Below are positions 16,410 through 26,576 of a stretch of 64,000 bases of DNA, piece after piece. Every line of letters starts with the position of its first letter. Position 1 is the first letter of the stretch. The DNA is taken from assembly GCF_019880305.1 (NCBI RefSeq), contig NZ_CP082301.1:3162001-3226000 (forward strand), read 5' to 3'. The notes under the pieces were generated by a model. That model did not search any database, was not told the origin of the DNA, and worked only from the letters and a program-made list of their open reading frames with translations. A program made the position numbers and the translations under genes. The DNA is from Streptomyces decoyicus. Lineage in GTDB: Bacteria > Actinomycetota > Actinomycetes > Streptomycetales > Streptomycetaceae.

Positions 16410-17233
16410 GCCGGGCCCCCGGCCATGAGTTCGCGACGGATCTCCTCGGCGAAGTGCTGTGTGAGGTGGCGGCGGTGGCCGGGTGTTCCGTTGGGATCGG
16501 CGAACCAGACGCCGGCCGGGAGGGCGTCGATGCTCTGCTCCAGCGTCCGGGCGTCGGGCAGGGTGTCGAAGGCCATGCGCACCGGCCGTGTGGTGCCGGC
16601 GGTGACGGTGAGCAGCAGGTCCCTCGTTCCCGGCGATTGCGTACCGATGAGGAAGACCGTCGAACGGCCGAGGCGGGTCAGCGAGAAGCGACGGTGCGCG
16701 GTGCGTTTTTGCAGGGCGTGCGCGGGAATGTCGATGCGCCGCAGGATTTCCCCGGGGGTGAGAATGTTCTGATGGTCGCCGGTCACAAAGGCGAGGGCAT
16801 CGACGGTGCGCGCGGATCCGTCAGGAGCCCACAGCTCGTACTGTGCCTCAAGGGCGACCGTCAGCGTGATCATCGGGCCGGCCGGCAAGGACATGCAGAT
16901 ATTGCCGCCGACGGTCGCCGAACTCCACACTTTGAACGAGGACAAGAATGCCTCGCAGCTTTTCGCGAAGAGGCTGCCGGCGATCCACTCATCCGGCAGC
17001 GCACAGGCATACAGCTCGCTGATGGTGCAGGTGGCGCCGATCCCGAGGCCCGCTCCGCTCGGGACGAGAGTTTCCCAGCGCAACGCCGTCAGGTCGATCA
17101 GGCGGCGCAGGTCCGGCTGCTCGACGGAGAACAGCCATGTCCCGCCGGCGAGCCAGGCATCGCCCGCCCGCCAGTCCGCGCCTGGCCTGCCGGACGGTCG
17201 CCGGACGACTTCGGTGATGGTGTTGAGGTCCAT
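16406..17233 (-). CDS. FAD-binding subunit of molybdenum hydroxylase
   Basis: 275 residues, CoxM/XdhB-like. The N-terminal FAD motif AWLAGGTWLF is followed by LGIGATCTISEL, and the second FAD motif reads SSATVGGNICMSLPAGPM. A CO-dehydrogenase flavoprotein C-terminal domain ends the protein. It would pass electrons from the 2Fe-2S clusters of the downstream subunit to NAD or oxygen. It is the first gene of a three-gene coupled operon with the fused Fe-S/Mo subunit and the ABM membrane protein. Confidence 0.9.
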   Translation of the reverse strand: MDLNTITEVVRRPSGRPGADWRAGDAWLAGGTWLFSVEQPDLRRLIDLTALRWETLVPSGAGLGIGATCTISELYACALPDEWIAGSLFAKSCEAFLSSFKVWSSATVGGNICMSLPAGPMITLTVALEAQYELWAPDGSARTVDALAFVTGDHQNILTPGEILRRIDIPAHALQKRTAHRRFSLTRLGRSTVFLIGTQSPGTRDLLLTVTAGTTRPVRMAFDTLPDARTLEQSIDALPAGVWFADPNGTPGHRRHLTQHFAEEIRRELMAGGPA

Positions 17234-17451
17234 GGGAACTGATCTCCCTCACGACGAAAATCGTGCGCGCGGGGAACGGCGCAACCTCAAGCGACGGAGT
17301 CCATCCATGGCCGCCGCGGCCGAACTTCTCGCTGCAGACCGACGGACGAAGATATGCCTGTTCAGCGTATGCGGAAAGGCCCGCTCTCGCCACGCCGATC
17401 CACGCCGGAACCCCGGCGGGAAATCCCCCTTTCTGCATGCGCTCGCCACGA

Positions 17452-17466
17452 CGAGTAAAATACTCG
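17452..17466. promoter_or_regulatory. Small inverted repeat upstream of the Mo-hydroxylase operon
   Basis: CGAGTA-AAA-TACTCG, perfect 6-bp arms, in an AT-richer patch of the 285-bp gap between the FAD-linked oxidase gene and the operon start at 17233. It could be an operator; nothing else in this gap is recognisable. Confidence 0.35.
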
Positions 17467-17518
17467 CGACCAATTCCCCGACCGTGCGGTAAGGAACAGC
17501 GCCGGGGGGCCGCGTGCT

Positions 17519-18883
17519 TCAGAACAGCTTTCCGGGGTTGAGAATCCCCAGCGGATCGAAGACGTCCTTGATACCGCGCTGCAACTCCACGCCCACCGGT
17601 CCCAGTTCGCGCGCCAGCCACTCCTTCTTCAGGACGCCGACGCCGTGCTCCCCGGTGATGGTGCCGCCCAGGTGCAGGCCGAGGGCCATGATGTCGTCGA
17701 ACGACTCGCGGGCCCGGCGGGACTCGTCGGGGTCGGCGGCGTCGAAGCAGACGGTGGGGTGGGTGTTGCCGTCTCCTGCGTGCGCGCAGACGCCGATGGT
17801 CAGGCCGTACTTCTCGGCGATGGCGGCGGTGCCGTCGAGCATCTCGGCGAGCCGGGAGCGCGGGACACAGACGTCGTCGATCATGGTGGCGGATTTGACC
17901 CGTTCCAGCGCGGTCAGGGTCAGCCTGCGGGCCTGGAGCAGCAGATCGGACTCGGCGGCGGTCTCGGCGGGCACGACCTCGGTGGCGCCCGCCGCGGTGC
18001 ACAGCTCCCCGACGGCGGCGAGGTCGGCGGCCGGCTCGGGGGTGTCGAAGGCGGCCAGCAGCAGCGCCTCGGTGCTGTCCGGGAGGCCCATCTTCGCCAT
18101 GTCGTTGACGGCGCGGATGCTCGTACGGTCCATCAGCTCCAGCAGCGAGGGGGCGTGGCCGCGGGCCATGATTTCGCAGACGGCTCGGCAGGCGGCCGCG
18201 GTGGAGGGGAACTCTGCGGCCAGCGCGAGCTGTTCGGGCGGCTCCGGCTTGAGGGCGAGGACGGCGCGTACGACGACGCCCAGGCTGCCCTCGGAGCCGA
18301 CGAACAGCCGGGTGAGGTCGTAGCCCGCGACGCCCTTGGCGGTACGCCGGCCGGTCGTCAGCAGCCGCCCGTCGGCGAGGACGACGTCCAGGCCGAGGAC
18401 GTACTCGGCGGTGACGCCGTACTTGACGCAGCACAGCCCGCCGGAGGCGGTGCCGATGTTCCCGCCGATGGAGCACTCCTCCCAACTGGAGGGGTCGGGC
18501 GGGTAGTAGAGGCCGTGTTCGTTCACCGCGCGGGAGAGGACGGCGTTGATGACGCCGGGTTCGACGACCGCGATCCGGTCGACGGGGTTGATCTCGATGA
18601 TCCGGTCCATCTTGACCAGGGAGAGCACGATGCAGCCGTCGGAGGCGTTGGCGGCGCCCGACAGGCCCGTGCGCGCCCCCTGGGGGACGACCGGAACCCG
18701 CAGTTCCGTGGCCGTCCGCATGATGTGCTGGACCTCTTCGACGGTGCGCGGCAGGACGACCACGGCGGGTGTCCCGGCCTCGCAGAAGCTCGCCATGTCG
18801 TTGGCGTAGGAGCCGGTGACGTCGGGGTCGGTGAGGATCGCTTCACCCGGGAGTCCGGCGCGCAGCCGTGCGATGAGGTCCAT
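17519..18883 (-). CDS. FAD-linked oxidase, GlcD/D-lactate dehydrogenase type
   Basis: 454 residues of the vanillyl-alcohol-oxidase superfamily. The FAD-binding PCMH domain spans ~35-215 (PQGARTGLSGAANASDGCIV, IGGNIGTASGGLCCVKYGVT). The C-terminal FAD-oxidase domain has the conserved VCAHAGDGNTHP and GTITGEHGVGVLKKEW motifs and ends DPLGILNPGKLF. Members oxidise 2-hydroxy acids such as glycolate, D-lactate or D-2-hydroxyglutarate. No Fe-S GlcF partner is nearby, so it is probably a single-subunit enzyme. The hppD gene lies 93 bp upstream on the same strand. Confidence 0.92.
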   Translation of the reverse strand: MDLIARLRAGLPGEAILTDPDVTGSYANDMASFCEAGTPAVVVLPRTVEEVQHIMRTATELRVPVVPQGARTGLSGAANASDGCIVLSLVKMDRIIEINPVDRIAVVEPGVINAVLSRAVNEHGLYYPPDPSSWEECSIGGNIGTASGGLCCVKYGVTAEYVLGLDVVLADGRLLTTGRRTAKGVAGYDLTRLFVGSEGSLGVVVRAVLALKPEPPEQLALAAEFPSTAAACRAVCEIMARGHAPSLLELMDRTSIRAVNDMAKMGLPDSTEALLLAAFDTPEPAADLAAVGELCTAAGATEVVPAETAAESDLLLQARRLTLTALERVKSATMIDDVCVPRSRLAEMLDGTAAIAEKYGLTIGVCAHAGDGNTHPTVCFDAADPDESRRARESFDDIMALGLHLGGTITGEHGVGVLKKEWLARELGPVGVELQRGIKDVFDPLGILNPGKLF

Positions 18884-18976
18884 ACCCTCAGCCTCGCATC
18901 CGTGGGCCGTACACGGAAGATCGTGTACGGCCCGTGACGGGGTGGCGCGAGCGGCCGTCAGCAGCGCCGTCCGCGG

Positions 18977-20260
<1,284 letters not shown>

Positions 20261-20728
20261 ATGGCGATCGATCATTTGGACGGAGCCCTGCTGGAACTGC
20301 TCGCCGAGGAGCCGCGGATCGGCGTCCTGGAGGCGTCCCGCCGGCTGGGGGTGGCCCGCGGGACGGTCCAGGCCAGGCTCGACCGGCTTCAGTCGAATGG
20401 AGTGATCCGGGGATTCGGACCGGATGTGGACCCGGCGGCGCTCGGCTATCCCGTGACCGCTTTCGCGACACTTGAGATCAAACAGGGGCAAGGCAATGAC
20501 GTACGCGCCCACTTGACGACCGTTCCCGAGGTGTTGGAGCTGCATACAACGACGGGACATGGGGACATGCTCTGCAGGCTTGTCGCCCGGTCCAACGCCG
20601 ATCTACAGCGTGTGATCGACCGGGTTGTGGGCTTTGATGGCATCGTGCGGGCATCGACGGCAATCGTCATGGAAAATCCGGTTCCGTTGCGGATCGTCCC
20701 GCTGGTGAAACAGGCATCGGGAGACTGA
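20261..20728 (+). CDS. Lrp/AsnC family transcriptional regulator
   Basis: 155 residues. An N-terminal winged helix (DHLDGALLELLAEEPRIGVL, then ASRRLGVARGTVQARLDRLQ) is followed by an AsnC/RAM ligand-binding domain (ATLEIKQGQG, TGHGDMLCRLVARS, TAIVMEN). Family members sense amino acids or 2-oxoacids. Divergence from hppD suggests control of tyrosine catabolism, while a 13-bp gap to the downstream OpuC-type permease suggests co-transcription with that transporter. ATG 20261 has AAGGGA 12 nt upstream; a GTG at 20252 is an alternative. Confidence 0.9.
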   Translation: MAIDHLDGALLELLAEEPRIGVLEASRRLGVARGTVQARLDRLQSNGVIRGFGPDVDPAALGYPVTAFATLEIKQGQGNDVRAHLTTVPEVLELHTTTGHGDMLCRLVARSNADLQRVIDRVVGFDGIVRASTAIVMENPVPLRIVPLVKQASGD

Positions 20729-20741
20729 CCGAGGAGACCGA

Positions 20742-21389
20742 GTGAGCTTCTGGGAGTACGTCGGCACCCGGCACGCCCAGCTGCTGACCGATACGTATCA
20801 GCACGCCAGCGCGGTCTTCCAGTGCATGGTGCTCGCCACCGTGCTGGGGGTCCTCATCGGCGTGCTGACCTATCGCAGCGAATGGGCGGGCAATCTCGCC
20901 ACCACCTCGACCGCGACCATTCTGACCATCCCCTCCCTGGCCCTGATCGGTCTGCTGATCCCGATCGTCGGCCTGGGCGTCCCCCCGACGGTGATCGCGC
21001 TGACCCTGTACGGGCTGCTGCCGGTGGTCCGCAACGCCATCGTCGGACTGCGCGGGGTGGACCCGGACCTGGTCGACGCGGCCAGGGGCATCGGGATGTC
21101 CCGCACCTCCCAGCTCCTGCGCGTCGAACTCCCGCTGGCCTGGCCGCCGATCCTCACCGGCATCCGGGTCGCCACCCAGATGCTGATGGGCATCGCCGCC
21201 ATCGCCGCCTTCGCCTCCGGCCCCGGCCTGGGCAACGAGATCTTCCGCGGGATCGCCTCGCTGGGCAGCGCCAACTCCCTCAACCAGGTGCTCTCCGGCA
21301 CCGTCGGGATCGCCATCCTCGCTCTTCTCTTCGACGCCGCATACGTCCTGATCGGACGCCTGACCATCTCCAGGGGGATCCGTGCCTGA
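20742..21389 (+). CDS. OpuC-type compatible-solute ABC transporter permease
   Basis: 215 residues with about five membrane helices. The BPD-transport EAA loop is GLRGVDPDLVDAARGIGMSR. It matches the OpuCB/ProW-like permeases for glycine betaine, choline or carnitine. GTG 20742 follows GAGGAG. The stop lies 8 bp inside the next gene (ATPase). First transporter gene after the Lrp regulator. Confidence 0.9.
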   Translation: MSFWEYVGTRHAQLLTDTYQHASAVFQCMVLATVLGVLIGVLTYRSEWAGNLATTSTATILTIPSLALIGLLIPIVGLGVPPTVIALTLYGLLPVVRNAIVGLRGVDPDLVDAARGIGMSRTSQLLRVELPLAWPPILTGIRVATQMLMGIAAIAAFASGPGLGNEIFRGIASLGSANSLNQVLSGTVGIAILALLFDAAYVLIGRLTISRGIRA

Positions 21390-22647
21390 GACGCCAGAGA
21401 ACGCCGCCACCACCGGGGCGAGGATCCATCTGGAGAACCTGACGAAGCTCTACCCGGGGAACCCCGTCCCCGCGGTGGACAACGTCGACATGGAGATCAA
21501 GGCCGGCGAGATCGTGATCCTCGTGGGGCCCTCGGGCTGTGGCAAGTCCACCACCCTGAAAATGATCAACCGGCTGATCGAGCCGACCTCCGGACGGATC
21601 CGGATCGGCGACGAGGACGTCACCGACATGGACCCCGTCAAGCTGCGCCGCACGATCGGCTACGCCATCCAGGCCTCAGGCCTCTTCCCGCACATGACGG
21701 TCGCGCAGAACATCGCGCTGGTCCCGAAGATGATCGGCTGGTCCAAGTCGAAGATCAAGAACCGGGTCGAGGAGATGCTCGACCTGGTCGGCCTGGACCC
21801 CGGCGAATTCCACGGCCGCTATCCCCGCCAGCTCTCCGGCGGTCAGCAGCAGCGCGTCGGCGTGGCCCGCGCCCTCGCCGCCGACCCGCCCGTCCTGCTG
21901 ATGGACGAGCCGTTCGGCGCCGTCGACCCGATCACCCGCGACCACCTCCAGGACGAGCTGATCCGCCTCCAGCACGAGCTGCACAAGACCATCTGCTTCG
22001 TCACCCATGACTTCGACGAGGCCATCAAGCTCGGCGACCGCATCGCGGTGCTCCGCGAGCGCTCGCACATCGCCCAGTTCGACACCCCCGAAGCCATCCT
22101 CACCAACCCCGCCGACGACTTCGTCTCCGGCTTCGTGGGCGCGGGGGCGGCGCTCAAGCGGCTGAACCTCACCCGCGTACGCGACGTGGGCGTGGTCGAC
22201 TTCCCCACCGCCAGGATCGACGACCCGCTGGAGTCCATCTTCGAGCTGATGCGCTCCGGCTCGCACAACGAAATGCTGCTACTGGACCGCAACGGCCGGC
22301 CCTACAAATGGCTGCGCCGGGGCGATCTGTCCCGCGCCAAGGGGTCGCTGGCGCGGGCCGGGGCCCCGGTGCAGCACAGCGTGAGCCGGGACGCGACACT
22401 GCGCGACGCGCTGGAGGCAGTGCTCACCGACAGCGCGGGCCGGGTCGCGGTCACCGGGCGGCGCGGCGAGTACATCGGCGTGGTCGACATGGAGACGCTG
22501 ATGAACAACGTCCAGGAGCTGCTGGAGGCGGACCACCTCGAAGCCGTCGAGCACCAGCACCAGCTCCAGGAGCAGCGCGCCCGTCAGACACATCTGGCGC
22601 AGGAGGGCGTGGACGGCGCGGACGGCGGCCAGGGGGTCAAGGCATGA
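21382..22647 (+). CDS. OpuC-type ABC transporter ATPase with CBS region
   Basis: 421 residues. Walker A is GPSGCGKST, signature LSGGQQQRVGVARAL, Walker B VLLMDEPFGAVD, switch His in FVTHDFDEA. Residues ~270-385 form a tandem CBS-like region (DDPLESIFELMRSGSHNEML; VAVTGRRGEYIGVVDMETL), the ionic-strength sensor in OpuA-type importers. The C-terminal tail is Gln/His-rich and helical. GTG start; overlaps both neighbours. Confidence 0.93.
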   Translation: MPETPENAATTGARIHLENLTKLYPGNPVPAVDNVDMEIKAGEIVILVGPSGCGKSTTLKMINRLIEPTSGRIRIGDEDVTDMDPVKLRRTIGYAIQASGLFPHMTVAQNIALVPKMIGWSKSKIKNRVEEMLDLVGLDPGEFHGRYPRQLSGGQQQRVGVARALAADPPVLLMDEPFGAVDPITRDHLQDELIRLQHELHKTICFVTHDFDEAIKLGDRIAVLRERSHIAQFDTPEAILTNPADDFVSGFVGAGAALKRLNLTRVRDVGVVDFPTARIDDPLESIFELMRSGSHNEMLLLDRNGRPYKWLRRGDLSRAKGSLARAGAPVQHSVSRDATLRDALEAVLTDSAGRVAVTGRRGEYIGVVDMETLMNNVQELLEADHLEAVEHQHQLQEQRARQTHLAQEGVDGADGGQGVKA

Positions 22648-23528
22648 GCCCACGCGGCGAGGACAGCCCGCACCGGGACGGGCGGCGCCCGAGCGACCAC
22701 GAGGCCCTGGCCTTCCGTGACGACGTCGAGATGGAGGAACGGGAGCTGGCGTCCGGTGAGGCGCCCACCCCGTCGGCGCCGTCCGCCCGGCGCCGGATCA
22801 GCTGGCAGAAGTGGACCTTCATGCCGGTCTTTCTGGTGGCCGCGCTGCTCGCCACCTGGCTGTGGTTCCGCGGCGCCCGTCTGGACTCCATCGCCCACCA
22901 GGCGGTGGACAACGGCAAGGTGTGGATCGCGCTGCGGCAGCACATCCAGCTCACCGTGATCTCCACCTTCTTCGTACTGATCATCGCGATCCCGCTGGGC
23001 ATCGCGCTGACCCGGTCCAAACTGCGCCGGGCCACCCCGGTCGCCATGGCCTTCGCCAACCTCGGGCAGGCCATCCCGGCCCTGGGTCTGCTGATCCTGC
23101 TGGTCATCTGGCTGGGCATCGGAGCCCGTTCGGCGATCGTCGGCATGGTCATCTACGCCGTGCTGCCGGTCCTCGCCAACACCATCGCCGGCCTGCGCGG
23201 CATCGACCCGACGCTGACCGAGTCCGCCCGCGGCATCGGCATGTCCCCCACCCTCGTGCTGACCAAGGTGGAACTCCCGCTGGCCGTACCGCTGATCCTG
23301 GCCGGCGTCCGCACCGCGCTGGTGCTGAACGTCGGCACCGCGACCCTGGCGACCTTCGGCGGGGGCGGCGGCCTCGGTGACCTGATCTCGGCGGGCATCG
23401 TCACCCAGCGCATGCCGGTCCTGATCCTCGGTTCGGTGCTCACCGTGGCGCTGGCCCTGCTGGTCGAATGGCTGGCGTCTCTGGCCGAACTGCTGCTGCG
23501 GCCGCGCGGACTGGAGGCGACGACATGA
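22644..23528 (+). CDS. OpuC-type ABC transporter permease, second subunit
   Basis: 294 residues. The first ~55 are charged and disordered and unlike the other permease; about six membrane helices follow. EAA loop: GLRGIDPTLTESARGIGMSP. The start ATG overlaps the ATPase stop as ATGA, and the stop overlaps the binding-protein start in the same way, so translation is probably coupled. Confidence 0.92.
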   Translation: MSPRGEDSPHRDGRRPSDHEALAFRDDVEMEERELASGEAPTPSAPSARRRISWQKWTFMPVFLVAALLATWLWFRGARLDSIAHQAVDNGKVWIALRQHIQLTVISTFFVLIIAIPLGIALTRSKLRRATPVAMAFANLGQAIPALGLLILLVIWLGIGARSAIVGMVIYAVLPVLANTIAGLRGIDPTLTESARGIGMSPTLVLTKVELPLAVPLILAGVRTALVLNVGTATLATFGGGGGLGDLISAGIVTQRMPVLILGSVLTVALALLVEWLASLAELLLRPRGLEATT

Positions 23529-24541
23529 GGGACCACCCGCGTCAGGATCCGCGCCGCCGCCCCGGAAGGCGCCGGGCGGTCCTGCTCGCCACCGCCCTGC
23601 TCGTCACCGCCGTGCTCGGCGGATGCGGCCTGGTCAGCGGCAGTGTGATGAGTGACAACGTGCGGCCGGGGCCACAGGCCGGCTACCCGGGCCGGCCGCT
23701 CACCGGGGCGCAGCTGACCGTGACCTCGAAGGAGTTCACCGAACAGATCGTCCTCGGCCAGATGATGGGCATCGTCTTCGAGGCGGCGGGCGCCAAGGTC
23801 ATCGACAAGACCAGCATCCAGGGCTCGATCGGCGCCCGCGAGGCCGTCAAGTCCGGCACGGCGGACGCCGCGTACGAGTACACCGGCACCGGCTGGATCA
23901 CCTACCTCGGCCACACCAAGCCGATCGTCGATCCGCAGAAGCAGTGGCAGGCGGTCCGCGACGAGGACCGGAAGAACGGCATCGTCTGGCTCCCGGCCTC
24001 GACCCTGAACAACACCTACGCGCTGGCGCTGAACTCCGCGAACTGGAAGAAGCTGGGGGTGCGCGACCTCTCGGATGTCGCGGCGCTGTCCCACAAGAAG
24101 CCGAGCGCCGTGACGATGTGCGTGGAGAACGAGTTCGCCACCCGCAACGACGGTCTGCCGGGCATGGCGCGGGCGTACGGCATGCAGGTGCCGTCGGCCA
24201 ATGTCCGCAAGATGACCGGCGGCGTCGTCTACACCGAGACGCAGAAGGGCACCTGTGCGTTCGGCGAGGTCTTCACCACCGACGGGCGGATCAAGGCGAT
24301 GCATCTGCACGTCCTGGCCGACGACAAGCACTTCTTCCCCAACTACAACGTCGCGCCCGAGATCAACGCCGAGGCCCTGAAGAAGTACCCGGCCATCGCC
24401 GAGGTCCTGGCCCCGGTCACCAAGGCCCTCAACAACACCGTCGCCCAGGAGCTGAACCGCAGGGTCGACGTGGACGGCCAGGACCCGCACGAGGTCGCCA
24501 AAAACTGGCTGATCCAGGAGGGGTTCATCAAGGAGGGGTGA
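23525..24541 (+). CDS. OpuC-type substrate-binding lipoprotein
   Basis: 338 residues. An Arg-rich N-terminus, a hydrophobic stretch and the lipobox LGGC (Cys34) indicate a lipoprotein. The mature part is an OpuAC/ProX-like domain beginning TVTSKEFTEQIVLGQMMGIV and including AAYEYTGTGWITYLG, the aromatic pocket region. Likely ligands are betaine, choline or related quaternary amines. Last gene of the importer operon. Confidence 0.93.
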   Translation: MRDHPRQDPRRRPGRRRAVLLATALLVTAVLGGCGLVSGSVMSDNVRPGPQAGYPGRPLTGAQLTVTSKEFTEQIVLGQMMGIVFEAAGAKVIDKTSIQGSIGAREAVKSGTADAAYEYTGTGWITYLGHTKPIVDPQKQWQAVRDEDRKNGIVWLPASTLNNTYALALNSANWKKLGVRDLSDVAALSHKKPSAVTMCVENEFATRNDGLPGMARAYGMQVPSANVRKMTGGVVYTETQKGTCAFGEVFTTDGRIKAMHLHVLADDKHFFPNYNVAPEINAEALKKYPAIAEVLAPVTKALNNTVAQELNRRVDVDGQDPHEVAKNWLIQEGFIKEG

Positions 24542-24566
24542 GGCAGGGGCGGCGCGGCGCAGACGG

Positions 24567-24597
24567 GAGCGGCGGAACGCGGGCGGTGGCGCCGCTC
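24567..24597. terminator. Candidate bidirectional hairpin between convergent genes
   Basis: GAGCGGCG and CGCCGCTC form perfect 8-bp arms with a 15-nt loop; the right arm overlaps the reverse-strand stop codon of the Lon-like gene. Confidence 0.4.
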
Positions 24598-25375
24598 AGC
24601 AGCTGGGAACCTTGCCCCCGGCCCGCAGGGCCTTCAGGGCGTCCACCGCGCCGTCGAGCGTCGTGACCGGGACCAGCCGCATCCCCTTCGGCAGCTCCGC
24701 CCGCGCGTCCGTGCACTCCTTGCGCGGGACCAGGAAGACCGAGGCGCCGTCCCGGTGCGCGGCCTGGGTCTTCAGCGGGACCCCGCCCACCGCGCCGACC
24801 TTGCCACCGGCGGTGATGGTCCCCGTACCGGCGATGGTGCGCCCGCCGGTCAGGTCGTGGCCCGCACCGTCGCCGTCCAGCTTGTCGACGATGCCGAGGG
24901 CGAACATCAGTCCGGCGCTGGGTCCGCCCACGTCCGCGAGGCTCAGCTTCACCTTGATGTCCTTGGCGGACTTGCCGAGCCGCCCGAGCGCGGCGCTGGT
25001 GGCGGTGTCCTGGGACTCCTCCATCTGCTTCGCGTTGTGCTCGGCGATCTCCTCGGTGTTCTCCCCCACCGGGTAGACCGCCTCCCGCGGCATCACGGCC
25101 TCGTCCGTGCTCAGCCACCCCTTGAGGATGTCCGGCAGATGGACCGAGGCGTCCGGGCCGGTGGCGACGATCGAGGTCATGCGCAGCTGCCCGCTCGTCT
25201 TACGGGTCCCGGCGCCGGTGATGGTGATCACCGGCTTGCCCTTGTCGTTGCCGAGGACGTTCGCCGTCATGCCCGGATAGGCGACCGAATACGGCAGCGG
25301 GGCGAACGCCGCGGCGAGGATGAGGGCGAGAACGAGGGCGGCGCAGAAAGCCAGGGCGCGGGTGCGTGAGGACAC
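24596..25375 (-). CDS. Membrane-anchored Lon-like (S16) protease
   Basis: 259 residues. One N-terminal membrane helix (about 7-28), an extracytoplasmic region, then a Lon proteolytic domain with the Ser-Lys dyad: Ser153 in DVGGPSAGLMFALGIVD and Lys202 in GGVPLKTQAAHRDG. The SQDTATSAAL segment before the domain matches YlbL-type proteins. Those usually carry a PDZ domain between that segment and the protease domain, but here only ~20 residues separate them. Substrates unknown; envelope quality control is likely. Confidence 0.88.
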   Translation of the reverse strand: MSSRTRALAFCAALVLALILAAAFAPLPYSVAYPGMTANVLGNDKGKPVITITGAGTRKTSGQLRMTSIVATGPDASVHLPDILKGWLSTDEAVMPREAVYPVGENTEEIAEHNAKQMEESQDTATSAALGRLGKSAKDIKVKLSLADVGGPSAGLMFALGIVDKLDGDGAGHDLTGGRTIAGTGTITAGGKVGAVGGVPLKTQAAHRDGASVFLVPRKECTDARAELPKGMRLVPVTTLDGAVDALKALRAGGKVPSC

Positions 25376-25482
25376 TCCGCCACCCTAATTGACAGCCGCT
25401 CCAACAGAGCCTCAAGGCGCTGTGGCCTCACGACACGGCCACCGCCCCTTCACACCCCGTGACCCCGGGCGCACCCACGGCC

Positions 25483-26124
25483 TCAGCGCAGCGCCTCCGA
25501 CACCTCCCGGGCCGCGTCCACCACCCGCGGTCCGATCCGCTCGGAGACGGTGTCCGCGAGCATCACCACGCCCACGCTCCCCTCGATGCCGCTCACCCCG
25601 AGCAGCGGCGCCGCCGCGCCGCTCGCGCCGGCCTCCAACTCCCCGTGCGTCAGGGCGAGTCCGGCGTCCTGGGTGCGGCCCTGCCGGGCCTTGAGGATCG
25701 CCCGCCCGGCGGCGCCCCGGTCCAGCGGATGACGGAACCCCGCCCGGTAGGCCACGTGGTAATCGGTCCAGGTCGGCTCCACCACGGCGACGGCCAGCGC
25801 TTCCGTACCGTCGACGAGGGTGAGGTGCGCGGTGGCCCCCACGTCCTCGGCGAGCGACCGCAGCGCGGGCAGTGCGGCCTCTCTGACCAGCGGATGCACC
25901 TGACGGCCCAGGCGCAGCACGCCCAGACCGACCCGGGCCCGGCCACCTATGTCGCGGCGCACCAGAGCGTGCTGCTCCAGCGTGGCCAGCAGACGGTAGA
26001 CCACGGTGCGGTTGACGCCGAGCTTGTTGGAGAGCTCGGTGACGGTCAGCCCGTGGTCGGTGTCGGCAAGCAGTTTGAGGACGCGCAGCCCTCGGTCGAG
26101 GGTCTGGGAGGTCTCTGCGGTCAC
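25483..26124 (-). CDS. IclR family transcriptional regulator
   Basis: 213 residues starting at GTG 26124. N-terminal winged helix: TLDRGLRVLKLLADTDHGLT, then VTELSNKLGVNRTVVYRLLA. The C-terminal IclR effector domain covers ~75-213 but is short (typical ~170 residues) and ends at AAREVSEALR. The target and ligand are not evident; no catabolic operon is adjacent. Confidence 0.88.
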   Translation of the reverse strand: MTAETSQTLDRGLRVLKLLADTDHGLTVTELSNKLGVNRTVVYRLLATLEQHALVRRDIGGRARVGLGVLRLGRQVHPLVREAALPALRSLAEDVGATAHLTLVDGTEALAVAVVEPTWTDYHVAYRAGFRHPLDRGAAGRAILKARQGRTQDAGLALTHGELEAGASGAAAPLLGVSGIEGSVGVVMLADTVSERIGPRVVDAAREVSEALR

Positions 26125-26576
26125 GACGCCTCCTGGGTGAGTGGCGGCACTCGGACGCGACGCGCTACGAGGGTCCCGGAGCAGCGCGCGCTAGAGGCCG
26201 CCGGCCGCATGGCACCGGCTGCGCTCCGCGGCGGCGCTGCCACGGGGCGTGTGCGTGAGCGGGACAGTAGCGAGCCAGTCCGGTGAGCGGAAGAGTCCGT
26301 CCAGAATCCGGGCTTTCCCGCCCGGAATATCCCTGTAGGTCCGCTCACAACGGCCCGTTGTGTTTCAGGTTGGGCTACAGCGCCATCCGGGCGTTATGGG
26401 AATGCGTCACTCCGCTTCGCCCCGTCGTAGGAGAGGGGGGAGAACGAGCGGGGCGAGAACGAACGGGGGGAGGGAACGACCGAGAGGAACGACCGAGGGG
26501 AACGACCGAGGGGAACGAACGAGCAAGGGGCGGCGCGCCGCAACCGGCACACCGCCCCTACGCGCCACAGGCGGAC
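26125..26576. other. Intergenic region with purine-rich tandem repeat
   Basis: 452 bp between the 3' end of the helicase gene and the start of the IclR gene. It should hold the IclR promoter. Its helicase-proximal part is a G/A-rich strand with several G-runs and the 13-bp repeat at 26475-26526. No small gene is convincing. Confidence 0.5.
26475..26526. repeat. 13-bp tandem repeat, three clean copies plus one degenerate
   Basis: Units AACGACCGAGAGG, AACGACCGAGGGG, AACGACCGAGGGG, then AACGAACGAGCAA. Related GAACGA-G-run phrases precede it from ~26441. It lies just past the helicase 3' end. Confidence 0.85.
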
